Positions 24,694 to 33,088 of a stretch of DNA of 64,000 nucleotides are shown piece after piece. Location of the stretch: positions 246,944 to 310,943 of the forward strand of contig NZ_JABEME010000005.1 in the NCBI RefSeq assembly GCF_013004645.1. Reading direction: 5' to 3'. The DNA is from Stenotrophomonas africana (GTDB lineage: Bacteria > Pseudomonadota > Gammaproteobacteria > Xanthomonadales > Xanthomonadaceae). Below the pieces are notes generated by a model. It saw nothing but the letters and a program-made list of their open reading frames with translations, did no database searches and had not been told where the DNA came from. The translations under genes were made by a program, and so were the position numbers. Every line of letters begins with the position of its first letter. Positions within the stretch are counted from its first letter, which is position 1.

Positions 24694-25878
24694 ATGCAGC
24701 CCACCTTCCCCCTGCCCGAAGCCGATGCCCTGGCCCACAGCGACCAGCTGGCGGCCGCCCTGCGCGCCGAAATCATTGCCCAGGGCGGGGCGATGTCGTT
24801 CTCGCGCTTCATGGAACTGTGCCTGTACACCCCCGGCTGGGGCTATTACAGCGCCGGCGCCAGCAAGTTCGGTGGCAGCGGTGACTTCACCACCGCGCCC
24901 GAGCTCGGCAGCCTGTTTGCCGGCAGCGTAGCCAATGCGCTGGCACCGGTGTTCGCCCAGCTGGGTGCGCAGGCGCGCATGCTGGAACTGGGCGGCGGTA
25001 CCGGCGCCTTTGCCGAGGCGGTGCTGCTGCGCCTGGCCGAGCTGGATGCGCTGCCGTCGCGCTACGCCATCCTCGAACCCAGTGCCGATCTGCGCGAGCG
25101 CCAGCAGCAGCGCCTGCAGCAGAACCTGCCGGCCGAGCTGGCCGCGCGCGTGGACTGGGTCGACCGCCCGTTCGAGGAGGACTGGGAAGGCGTGGTGTTC
25201 GCCAACGAGGTGATCGACGCGCTGCCGACCCCGCGCTTCCTGATCCGGGATGGCGAGGTCTACGAGGAAACCGTCGAGCTTGATGGCGAAGGCAATTTCA
25301 TCCGTGGCGCGCAGCCGGCCGACATCCTGCTCAACGGGGCGGTGCGCCATATCGAACGCTACCTGGAAAAGCCTTTCGCCGAGGGCTACCGGTCCGAGGT
25401 GCTGCCGCAGCTGCCGTACTGGCTGCAGGCGGTGGCGGGCGGCCTGCAGCGCGGCGCGATGCTGTTCGTCGACTACGGTTACAGCCGCAGCGAGTTCTAC
25501 CAGCACGACCGTGACGATGGCACCGTGCGTGCGTTCTACCGCCATCACGTGCACAACGACGTGCACCGCTGGCCGGGCCTGCAGGACATCACCGCGTCGG
25601 TGGATTTCACCGCGATGGCCGAGGCCGGCATGCACGGCGGTTTCGAGCTGGCCGGCTACTGCAGCCAGGCCAGCTTCCTGCTCGGTAACGGCCTGGACCA
25701 GGTGCTGCTGCTGGCCGAGGAGCGTACCGACGAGGTCGGCCGCATCCAGCTGCGCGACCAGGTGAAGAAGCTGACCCTGCCGACGGAGATGGGCGAGCGC
25801 TTCCAGGCCATCGGCCTGCAGCGTGGTGTCGACTTCGAACCCGCCTTCGAGCTGGGTGACCTGAGCTGGCGCCTGTGA
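24694..25878 (+). CDS. MidA/NDUFAF7-like SAM-dependent methyltransferase
   Basis: A 394-residue protein of the COG1565 family. MSFSRFMELCLYTPGWGYY near residue 32 is the family's N-terminal signature, GDFTTAPELG precedes the SAM-binding glycine loop MLELGGGTGAFAEA (about residues 92-105), and FANEVIDALP is the acidic post-motif. The eukaryotic relative NDUFAF7 dimethylates an arginine of complex I subunit NDUFS2; the bacterial substrate is not established. Its stop overlaps the GTG start of the VanZ-like gene. Confidence 0.88.
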   Translation: MQPTFPLPEADALAHSDQLAAALRAEIIAQGGAMSFSRFMELCLYTPGWGYYSAGASKFGGSGDFTTAPELGSLFAGSVANALAPVFAQLGAQARMLELGGGTGAFAEAVLLRLAELDALPSRYAILEPSADLRERQQQRLQQNLPAELAARVDWVDRPFEEDWEGVVFANEVIDALPTPRFLIRDGEVYEETVELDGEGNFIRGAQPADILLNGAVRHIERYLEKPFAEGYRSEVLPQLPYWLQAVAGGLQRGAMLFVDYGYSRSEFYQHDRDDGTVRAFYRHHVHNDVHRWPGLQDITASVDFTAMAEAGMHGGFELAGYCSQASFLLGNGLDQVLLLAEERTDEVGRIQLRDQVKKLTLPTEMGERFQAIGLQRGVDFEPAFELGDLSWRL

Positions 25879-26267
25879 GCGAGGTGTTGCCGGTGATCAA
25901 GCCGCTGCGGCGGCCGCGGTTGTGGGCCACGTTGTGGGCGACGGCGGTACTGCTGGTGATCGTGGTCTGCCTGATTCCACCGCCGCCGATTCCGTTGCCG
26001 GAAAATAGCGACAAGGGCGAGCACTTCCTCGCCTACTTCATCCTGGCTGGCAGCGCGGTGCAGCTGTTCCGTCGCGGGCGTCCGCTGCTGTGGGTGGGCG
26101 TGGGACTGGTGTTGATGGGCATCGGCATCGAGTTCGCCCAGGGCGCGTTGACCAGCAACCGTACTGCCGACCCGATGGATGCCATCGCCAACACGATCGG
26201 TGTGCTGGCCGGCATGGCCACCGCACTGACCCCGCTGCGCGATCTGCTGCTGCGCTGGCGCGGGTAA
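25875..26267 (+). CDS. VanZ-like membrane protein
   Basis: A 130-residue integral membrane protein with four hydrophobic stretches. SDKGEHFLAYFILAG and GIGIEFAQGALTSNRTADPMDAIANTIG are the two conserved stretches of the VanZ/phosphotransbutyrylase-like family. VanZ gives low-level teicoplanin resistance in enterococci, but most members are of unknown role. GTG start overlaps the preceding stop. A SMAG element follows the gene. Confidence 0.85.
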   Translation: MSEVLPVIKPLRRPRLWATLWATAVLLVIVVCLIPPPPIPLPENSDKGEHFLAYFILAGSAVQLFRRGRPLLWVGVGLVLMGIGIEFAQGALTSNRTADPMDAIANTIGVLAGMATALTPLRDLLLRWRG

Positions 26268-26274
26268 AGTTCCT

Positions 26275-26360
26275 GTAGAGCCGAGCCCATGCTCGGCTGC
26301 CTTTGGGAGGAAGCCGAGCATGGGCTCGGCTCTACAGTAGATCCACGCCATGCGTGGATC
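26275..26360. repeat. SMAG pair plus GTGGAT palindrome
   Basis: GTAG (26275) to CTAC (26335) encloses two arms of GAGCCGAGCCCATGCTCGGCT type; ATCCACGCCATGCGTGGAT follows at 26341-26359. Confidence 0.87.
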
Positions 26361-26384
26361 GATTGTGCCAGGACAGGCCTGGGG

Positions 26385-28742
26385 TCACTTCCCCAGCGTG
26401 ACCTCATCCAGCACCCACATCGCCGGGCGCGTATCGCCGGTGAAGTTGATGCACAGGTCAGCGGTGCCCTGTGTACCCTTCGGCAGCGCTGCACGCAGCG
26501 TCACGAAGCCATCGGCATCGGGCTTGGCCGGCAGCGCTGCTTCGGCGAGCACCTTGCCGCTGCAGTCGCCGCGACGCACCTGCATCTCGCCGTGCGCGCG
26601 CCTGGCCTTCTCGAAGCGACGCTTGGGTTCGTCGTGGGCCAGCTGGAAGTAGTACGGAATGCGACCGGCACGCACTTCCACGCTGCCAACACCGTCCAGC
26701 TGCGCCTGCGGCCAACGCCAGCATGGCTGGAAGATGTCCACGTTGAACACCGCACGTGTTCCCTCGCGCGGGCCATCGTCTTCCAGGCGCAGCACCAGCC
26801 CCTTCTTGCCCACGCAGCTGAGCAGTTCATCGCTGCGGCGGCTGAGCAGCGATTGTGCGCTGAACGCCGCCACCGTCGGCTTCGCCGCCAGCATCTGGCC
26901 CTGGTAGAACGCGCCCGCCTGTACCATAGCAGGCAGCGTCGCGGTCAGCGGCTGCTGGTACAACGGCGACTGCGCGCTCACCGGCTGGCCGTCGGTGCTG
27001 TAGCGCACCTCATAACCCAGCGGATTGGCCAGCGACACGGTCACGGTGTTCTTCGCGCGATCATCGGTGTAGTCCACGCCTACTTCGAACGGGGTCTGCG
27101 CGTAGGCCAGACCCCAGGCGCGGTAGCGTTGCAGCTGCGCGGGCAGGCGCGCGAGGAAATCGCGGAAGTCGCGATGTTCCGGCGTGCTCCAGCCGGTCTC
27201 GGCCACGGCGGCCAGGCGTGGGAACAGGTTGTGCTGCAGGCGTGCGTAGCTGCGCGTGTGCTCGGTGAACATGTTGGCCTGCAGGCCGAGGATGTGCCCG
27301 CGCTTGTCGGCGGCCAGCTCGGCCGGCACCGGCTCGAAGTTGTACAGCTTGCCGAGGTTGACCTGGGTCGGGCGGCCCGGCGGCTCGTTCGGCGAGGCCG
27401 TCTGCAGGTAATCCAGATAGAGGTAACCGACCGGCGACATGATCACGTCATGGCCGGCGCTGGCGGCGGCCAGGCCGCCTTCGGTGCCCTGCCACGACAT
27501 CACCGTGGCCTGCGGCGGCAGGCCGCCTTCAAGGATTTCATCCCAGCCGATCAGGCGCCGGTCGTGCTCCTCCAGGAAGGTCTCCAGTCGCTTGATGATG
27601 TGGCTCTGCATGGCCATCTCATCCTTGATGCCCAGCGCACGCATGCGCTGCTGCACCTGCCTGGAGGCTTTCCACTGGTCTTTCACTGCCTCGTCGCCAC
27701 CGACGTGCACGTACTTCGCCGGGAACAGCGCGATCACTTCTTCCAGCACGTTCTCGAGGAAGGTGACAGTGCTGTCTTCCACGTTGAACAGGTTCGGGAA
27801 CACGCCCCATTCGCTGATCGGCTTCAGCGGGGTGTTGATCGAGCCCAGTTCCGGGTAAGCGGCGATCGCAGCGGTGGCATGGCCGGGTACGTCGATTTCC
27901 GGAATGACCTGGATATGCAGCTTGGCCGCATAGGCGATGACTTCGCGGATCTGATCCTGCGTATAGAAGCCACAGTACGGATGTTCCTTGCCGCTGACCG
28001 GATCGGTGCCACCGTCACCGGCTGGCAGGCGGCAGCTGCCGACCTCGGTCAGCTTCGGGTAGCGCTTGATCTCCATGCGCCAGCCCTGGTCGTCGGTCAG
28101 ATGCCAATGGAAGGTATTGAGCTTGTGTGCGGCCATCGCGTCGAGCACGCGCTTGATCTCGTCCAGGCTCTGGAAGTGACGTGCGGAATCGAGCATGAAA
28201 CCGCGCCAGCTGAAGCGCGGCGCATCCTGGATCTGCACCGCCGGCAGCACGCCGTTGCTGCCGGCGGTGGCCAGCTGGGCGAGGGTGGTTGCGCCATAGA
28301 ACAGGCCGGTCTCGTTGCCGGCCTGCACCAGCACGCCCTGCGCGGTGCTTTCCAGCGTGTAGCCCTCACCACTGTCGCGGAAGGTCGGCACGATCTGGAA
28401 ACGGATGCCGCCACTGTGGGCGGCGATCTTGCCCTTGGCCAGTGCAAGGTGCGGTCCGCCGCTGCGGGCCAACAGATCGGCGAACTGGGTGGCGACCCGC
28501 TGTGCGGCCTCGCCTTCGGCGTGCAGCACGGTATCGGCGCGCACGGTGATGCCGCTGCCCTGGCCGGGCTGCACGGTAGCCGGGGCGGGAATCAGCATCA
28601 GGCTGCCGGCGCGCAGTTGCGGACCGGGTGCTTCAGCGGCCGGCGTGGGATCGGCAGCGAGTGCCGGCAGGGCCGGCAACAGGGCGAGCAGGCTGCCCAG
28701 CAGCACTGCGCTGCGCATCCGGGCGCGGGAAGGCTTGACCAT
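26385..28742 (-). CDS. Beta-N-acetylhexosaminidase, GH20, exported
   Basis: A 785-residue glycosidase that removes terminal GlcNAc from chito-oligosaccharides or glycans. A signal peptide (AVLLGSLLALLPALPALA) is followed by a GH20b N-terminal domain and the catalytic barrel: GFMLDSARHF, NTFHWHLTDDQGW, PEIDVPGHA and KYVHVGGDEA with the D350-E351 pair that stabilises and protonates in substrate-assisted catalysis. A C-terminal beta domain completes the length. It lies downstream of the TonB receptor gene, separated by a terminator, so it probably has its own promoter. It would supply GlcNAc to the nag genes that follow. I see no convincing NagR-type operator upstream. Confidence 0.93.
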   Translation of the reverse strand: MVKPSRARMRSAVLLGSLLALLPALPALAADPTPAAEAPGPQLRAGSLMLIPAPATVQPGQGSGITVRADTVLHAEGEAAQRVATQFADLLARSGGPHLALAKGKIAAHSGGIRFQIVPTFRDSGEGYTLESTAQGVLVQAGNETGLFYGATTLAQLATAGSNGVLPAVQIQDAPRFSWRGFMLDSARHFQSLDEIKRVLDAMAAHKLNTFHWHLTDDQGWRMEIKRYPKLTEVGSCRLPAGDGGTDPVSGKEHPYCGFYTQDQIREVIAYAAKLHIQVIPEIDVPGHATAAIAAYPELGSINTPLKPISEWGVFPNLFNVEDSTVTFLENVLEEVIALFPAKYVHVGGDEAVKDQWKASRQVQQRMRALGIKDEMAMQSHIIKRLETFLEEHDRRLIGWDEILEGGLPPQATVMSWQGTEGGLAAASAGHDVIMSPVGYLYLDYLQTASPNEPPGRPTQVNLGKLYNFEPVPAELAADKRGHILGLQANMFTEHTRSYARLQHNLFPRLAAVAETGWSTPEHRDFRDFLARLPAQLQRYRAWGLAYAQTPFEVGVDYTDDRAKNTVTVSLANPLGYEVRYSTDGQPVSAQSPLYQQPLTATLPAMVQAGAFYQGQMLAAKPTVAAFSAQSLLSRRSDELLSCVGKKGLVLRLEDDGPREGTRAVFNVDIFQPCWRWPQAQLDGVGSVEVRAGRIPYYFQLAHDEPKRRFEKARRAHGEMQVRRGDCSGKVLAEAALPAKPDADGFVTLRAALPKGTQGTADLCINFTGDTRPAMWVLDEVTLGK

Positions 28743-28783
28743 CGGGACGACTCCTTGGAACGGTGCGATGAACGCTATACATG

Positions 28784-28820
28784 AAAAACGCCGGGCCCGG
28801 AATGACCCAGGCCCGGCGTG
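28784..28820 (-). terminator. Terminator of the TonB receptor gene
   Basis: Read on the minus strand, CGCCGGGCC pairs with GGCCCGGCG and is followed by TTTTT. It lies 30 bases after the receptor stop codon and before the hexosaminidase gene. Confidence 0.85.
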
Positions 28821-28853
28821 CGTGCACGACTCGGCGATGTTGCCGTCGCTGGA

Positions 28854-31517
28854 TCAGTACTTGAAGCGGAAGTTGAGGTAGTACTGGCGACCGTTGCTGT
28901 AGAACGAGGTCGGGATGGCCGCGGTCTGGTAGTACTTGTAGGTCGGGTTGTTGAGGTTCAGGCCATCCAGGCTGATGCTCAGCCAGTCGGTGGCCTTGTA
29001 GCTCAGCGATGCCGACAGCGTGCCGAAGTCATCCTGGTAGTACGGGTTGGTGCCCGACAGGCTGATCAGGAACGAGGAGCGGCGGGTATAGCTGACGCGG
29101 GCACCAAAGCGCTCGTTCTCGAAGTAGGCACCCACGTTGTAGGTGTTCTTCGAGGTGCCCAGCAGGTTGTGCGAGCCATCCGACCAGGTGTGCGAGGTGG
29201 TGCCGTTGGCATACGTGTAGTTGGCATTGATGCCGAAGTACTCGCCGATCGGCTGCTCGTAGGCCACTTCCACGCCGGTGACCTTGCCGTCGGCATTGAT
29301 CGGGGTGGAGATCTGGTAGGTCTCAAGCTGGTTGGTCAGTTCGCTGTACAGCTGGCGCGAGACCACGTCGAAGGCGATGTAGTCCTTCAGGTTCATGTGG
29401 TACGCGCCCACCGACAGCAGGCCGCGCGGCATGAAGTACCACTCCAGATTGGCATCCAGATTGGTCGACAGGGTCGGCTTGAGGTTCGGATTGCCGCCGC
29501 CGCCGGTGCGGTTCAGATCCGAGCCGTACGAGGAAGCGCCCAGTGCCGAGTAGTCCGGCAGGGTCTGGGTCTGCGAGGCGGCGACGCGCAGCACCAGCGA
29601 GTCGTCCAGGTCGAACTTGATGTTGGCGCTGGGCAGCACACGGTTGCGCTTGTTCTGGAAGGCCAGGCGCTCCCACATGCCGAACAGGCTGCTGACATCG
29701 GCATCGGCGGCCTTGCTGACCGCGTTGTAGGTGTCGATGTCCTGCTTGATGTTGACGTAGCGCAGGCCGACGTTACCGCTCCACCAGTCGCCGCGGAAGT
29801 TGGCCTGCACGTAGCCGGCAAAGTTCTTTTCCTTCACCTTCCACTCGGCGCCATAGTTGTGGCGACCGGTCGGGCCATCATTGCCGGCCAGCCAGGTGGA
29901 GTTGTTCGTCACCGCGTCCTTCAGCGCGCCCGGGGTGAAGTACCAGAGGTTGCGCGGGAAGGTGCCGCCGATGTCACCGGCAAAGCCGCTGGGGTAGTTG
30001 GCCGTCGCGCCGTTCTTCAGCGCGCTCCAGATGTCACCCGGGGTTGCACCTTCCGGCGACAGCGCTTCGCGCTTGTGGTCGGCGAAACGCAGGCCGAAGT
30101 CGATCGAGCTCAGCACGCCGCCATCATTGAAGTACTGGTTGAAGTCGAGCGTGGCCCACTTCTCCTTGTCCTCGGCGGTGACCTGCTGGTTGCCCCAGGT
30201 GCCGAAGCTGGTCACGCCATTGGGCGAGATGTCGCCGCCGACATTCCAGTCGATCGGCGAGCCATTGCCGTGGGTGGCCCAGCTGGCGCCGCCGCCCCTG
30301 GCCAGGGTGACCTCGGCGATGTACTGGCGCGGCGTCTCGCCGGTGCCCTTGGTGCTGCCGGCCTGGAACTTGGCGGTCAGGCTGTCGTTGATCTGCCAGT
30401 CGGCATCGAAGGTGACATAGCTCGACTTGGCCTTCGACTCGCGGTAGATCATGTCGTACACCGCATAGTCGGTGCCCGGCACGCCCTTGTAGTTGGCGTT
30501 GGTCAGCACGCCGTCCTTGACCACATAGCCCGGATCCGGCGCCTGCGACTTGGCGAAGCTGTTGCCGAACATCATGAAGTTGCGGTTGTAGTTGTTCGCC
30601 TTCAGTTCGGAGCTGAAACCGTTCAGACCGAGGGTGAGGTTGTCGCTCGGCTTGAACTGCAGCGAGACCAGGCCGCCCTTGCGCTCGCGGGTCTGTTCGA
30701 ACAGGGTCGAACCCAGCAGGCCCGGAACGTTGACGCCGACCAGGTCCGGATTGGTCTTGGCGACCGGATCGCCTGCGCCGATCTTGAAGAAGCCGCCCGG
30801 GATTTCCTGCGCTTCACGGCGCAGCTCGCGCTTCTGGCTGAAGCCCTGCACCATCACGCCGAAGGTACCCTCGTCGTTCTTGTAGTTGAACAGTGCCGAA
30901 TACTGCGGGTCGTTCGACTTGGCCTGGTCCGAACGCACCATGCCGATCGAGCCTTCAGCGGTGAACTGCTTGGAGAACTCCAGCGGCTTGCGGGTGATGA
31001 TGTTGACGGTACCGGTGGTGCCGCCGTCCTGCAGCTTGGCCTGCGAGGACTTGTTCACTTCCACCGAGCTGACCAGTTCCGACGGCAGCAGCGAGTAGCT
31101 GACGCTGCGGCCGACATTGTTGCCCTGGCTGAGCACGAACCAGTCGGCCGAGCCGACGGTGTGGCCGTTGATCAGGGTCTGGGTCAGGCTCGGGCTGGTG
31201 CCGCGCAGGCTGACACGGTCGGCTTCATCGAAGCCACCTTCGTCGGCGCTGGACGAGCTGATGTTGACGCCCGGCAGGCGCTGCAGCGTGTCGGCGACGT
31301 TGTGCGCCGGCAGCTTGCCCACGTCTTCGGCGGTGACCACTTCCACGCGCGCATTGGCTTCGCGCTTGGTGTCCAGCGACTTTTCCATCGAACCACGGAT
31401 GCCCGTGACAGTCACGGTGTCCAGATCGGTGGCGGTCTGGGCGGCCTGCTGCGCGTGTGCACTGAAGGCGATGCAGCTGACGATGGCGGCCGAAAGCAGG
31501 GTCTTGCGGGTATTCAT
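28854..31517 (-). CDS. TonB-dependent outer-membrane receptor of the GlcNAc locus
   Basis: An 887-residue receptor. After the signal peptide (LLSAAIVSCIAFSAHAQ) comes DLDTVTVTGIRGSMEKSL, a TonB-box-like start typical of the Xanthomonas/Caulobacter carbohydrate receptors, then the plug domain (NVADTLQRLPGVNISSSSAD, SLRGTSPSLTQTLINGHTV) and the 22-strand barrel ending in NFRFKY with the terminal aromatic residue. The ATG at 31517 is preceded by GAGGAGAG. It sits between the sugar kinase and hexosaminidase genes, so uptake of chito-oligosaccharide or GlcNAc across the outer membrane is the likely job. An upstream in-frame extension through a tandem repeat is not coding. Confidence 0.92.
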   Translation of the reverse strand: MNTRKTLLSAAIVSCIAFSAHAQQAAQTATDLDTVTVTGIRGSMEKSLDTKREANARVEVVTAEDVGKLPAHNVADTLQRLPGVNISSSSADEGGFDEADRVSLRGTSPSLTQTLINGHTVGSADWFVLSQGNNVGRSVSYSLLPSELVSSVEVNKSSQAKLQDGGTTGTVNIITRKPLEFSKQFTAEGSIGMVRSDQAKSNDPQYSALFNYKNDEGTFGVMVQGFSQKRELRREAQEIPGGFFKIGAGDPVAKTNPDLVGVNVPGLLGSTLFEQTRERKGGLVSLQFKPSDNLTLGLNGFSSELKANNYNRNFMMFGNSFAKSQAPDPGYVVKDGVLTNANYKGVPGTDYAVYDMIYRESKAKSSYVTFDADWQINDSLTAKFQAGSTKGTGETPRQYIAEVTLARGGGASWATHGNGSPIDWNVGGDISPNGVTSFGTWGNQQVTAEDKEKWATLDFNQYFNDGGVLSSIDFGLRFADHKREALSPEGATPGDIWSALKNGATANYPSGFAGDIGGTFPRNLWYFTPGALKDAVTNNSTWLAGNDGPTGRHNYGAEWKVKEKNFAGYVQANFRGDWWSGNVGLRYVNIKQDIDTYNAVSKAADADVSSLFGMWERLAFQNKRNRVLPSANIKFDLDDSLVLRVAASQTQTLPDYSALGASSYGSDLNRTGGGGNPNLKPTLSTNLDANLEWYFMPRGLLSVGAYHMNLKDYIAFDVVSRQLYSELTNQLETYQISTPINADGKVTGVEVAYEQPIGEYFGINANYTYANGTTSHTWSDGSHNLLGTSKNTYNVGAYFENERFGARVSYTRRSSFLISLSGTNPYYQDDFGTLSASLSYKATDWLSISLDGLNLNNPTYKYYQTAAIPTSFYSNGRQYYLNFRFKY

Positions 31518-31606
31518 GATGTCTCTCCTCATCACTCGATTGGATGCCGGCGGCGGTGTTCGATTACGGTTGCGATGACATGCGCGGGGTGGCGGCGAAG
31601 TCCCGT

Positions 31607-31678
31607 GCGTTGGCGTGCCACGTACTGCGTGCTGCGATTGCGTTGGCGTGCCACGTACTGCGTGCTGCGATTGCGTTG
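31607..31678. repeat. Tandem 33-bp duplication upstream of the TonB receptor
   Basis: Two exact 33-bp copies (31607-31639 and 31640-31672) beginning GCGTTGGCGTGCCACG, plus a 6-bp start of a third. It lies in the 176-bp gap between the kinase stop and the receptor start, about 90-160 bases upstream of the receptor ATG. Confidence 0.92.
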
Positions 31679-31693
31679 AAGCCTGTTGCGGTG

Positions 31694-32713
31694 TCAGGCG
31701 GCGGACTGCTGCTGCAGGTACCAGCTGGCAGCGCCGACCACGCCCAGCTGGCCGTGTTCGACGACCTTCACCGGGATGCGTGCCAGCGCTTCGCCCATCG
31801 GCCCCTTCTGCAGGTAGCGTTCGACGAAGGTGCTGGCATGCAGGTATTCGCGGATCTGCGGCAGGATGCCGCCGGCCAGGTAGACGCCACCGTGGGCGCC
31901 GTAGAACAGGGCCATGTCGCCGATGGTGCTGCCGAGCAGGCCGCAGAACACATCCAGCGCCTGGCGGGCGCTCGCATCGGTATCGGCCATGGCGGCGGCA
32001 GTGACCGCATCGGGACTGGCCAACGTCGGTGCCTGCCCCTGCAGCGCGCACACCGCGCGGTAGAGGTTCATCAGGCCCGGGCCGGAGATCGCATGTTCGA
32101 TCGACACATGGGCGCGGTCGCGCTGCATGTGGCGGACGATGGCCATTTCAAGTTCCGTACTGGCGGCCAGGGTCGGCTGGCCGGCTTCGGTGGGAAGCAC
32201 CACCGGGCCGTGCGCAGTGGGAATCCACAGTGCCGCACCGAGGCCGGTGCCGGGGCCGACCACCAGGGTCGGGCCACGTGCGGCGGTGTCCGGCCCGCAC
32301 AGGTGCAGCACGCCACTGGCGTCCACCTGCGCGGCGGCATAGGCCACCGCTTCGAAGTCGTTGACGATGTAGACCCGCTGCAGGCCGACGTCGGCTTCCA
32401 CCTGGCGCGCCGACAGCGGCCACGGCAGGTTGGCGGTGATCACCGTGCCGTCCTCGCGGGCGTAGCCGGCGCTGGCGACCACGCAATGCGTGGGCCGCGG
32501 GCCTTCACCCAGGAAGTCGGACAGGATCGCGCTGAGGCCGCCGTGGTCGGCGTTGCGGTACTTGCGGTACTCCAGCACCTGCACCGGGTGGGCGGCATCA
32601 CCGCTGGCCTGGACCCGGGCCACACGCACATGGGTGCCACCGACGTCGGCGGCCAGGAACGAGGGCGCGATTCGGGACAGGACATGGGCCGGGGCGGGGT
32701 GGCTGGCGGTCAC
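31694..32713 (-). CDS. nagK: Glucokinase-family sugar kinase, probable GlcNAc kinase
   Basis: A 339-residue ASKHA-fold kinase of the bacterial glucokinase (Glk) family: FLAADVGGTHVR is the phosphate-1 motif (D23), VVGPGTGLGAALW the glycine-rich substrate loop, and VYLAGGILPQI the adenosine motif. It would phosphorylate glucose or, given the neighbours, cytosolic GlcNAc to GlcNAc-6-phosphate. Xanthomonas nag clusters carry such kinases in place of a PTS. GTG at 32713 is chosen because CAGGAG lies a few bases upstream; the open frame continues 56 codons further without protein character. Divergent from nagP, with operator-like palindromes between them. Confidence 0.85.
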   Translation of the reverse strand: MTASHPAPAHVLSRIAPSFLAADVGGTHVRVARVQASGDAAHPVQVLEYRKYRNADHGGLSAILSDFLGEGPRPTHCVVASAGYAREDGTVITANLPWPLSARQVEADVGLQRVYIVNDFEAVAYAAAQVDASGVLHLCGPDTAARGPTLVVGPGTGLGAALWIPTAHGPVVLPTEAGQPTLAASTELEMAIVRHMQRDRAHVSIEHAISGPGLMNLYRAVCALQGQAPTLASPDAVTAAAMADTDASARQALDVFCGLLGSTIGDMALFYGAHGGVYLAGGILPQIREYLHASTFVERYLQKGPMGEALARIPVKVVEHGQLGVVGAASWYLQQQSAA

Positions 32714-32784
32714 GCGGGCTCCTGCTGCAGGTGGGGCCGGACCCAGGAAAGGGGGCGGCGATTGGGCGGAGTCTGTAACCCCGC

Positions 32785-32798
32785 TGACAACGATGTCA
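32785..32798. promoter_or_regulatory. NagR-type operator candidate 1
   Basis: TGACAACGATGTCA, a palindrome with a single mismatch at the centre, in the kinase-nagP intergenic region. Its arms match the site at 33022. Confidence 0.6.
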
Positions 32799-32847
32799 AC
32801 GAGTTCGTGACACTTTCGTTGCTGCGCCGCAACGAACGGGGCATGCA

Positions 32848-32859
32848 GTAAACGTTTAC
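32848..32859. promoter_or_regulatory. LacI-type operator GTAAACGTTTAC
   Basis: A perfect 12-bp palindrome centred on CG, the standard symmetry of LacI-family operators. It differs in sequence from the TGACA-type sites on either side, so it may bind a second regulator. Confidence 0.6.
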
Positions 32860-33021
32860 ACGGCGTGAGCATGCGTTTCACGCGGGAACCTTTGCTGCAC
32901 GGGGCTCAAGGGTTCAAGCGCATTCAGCAAAACGCGCTGTGATCAGGTTGCGCAGTGCAGCACGAGGTTCACAGGGCTGCGCGCGGAAGTTGACAAACCG
33001 CAGCTGTCCATCGAAAGAATG

Positions 33022-33035
33022 TGACAACGTTGTTC
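33022..33035. promoter_or_regulatory. NagR-type operator candidate 2
   Basis: TGACAACGTTGTTC shares the left half and centre of the 32785 site, with the last two bases changed. It lies 54 bases upstream of the nagP start, suitably placed for repression. Confidence 0.5.
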
Positions 33036-33088
33036 CCAGCCACTCTCCGACGCCGCGTTCTGCGGCCGTCGCCGCAGGAGCCCTCCTG

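Noticed and set aside
31607..31678. Possible CRISPR array or coding repeat
   Set aside because: Two contiguous exact copies without spacers in a non-coding leader.
28818..31679. A 953-codon open frame on the plus strand
   Set aside because: It is the antisense shadow of the TonB receptor gene, low-complexity in Val/Ala/Gly and with no family pattern, as are the long frames opposite prc (11528-13798), lipA (8823-11255), the hexosaminidase (26289-28784) and the autotransporter (38918-41821).
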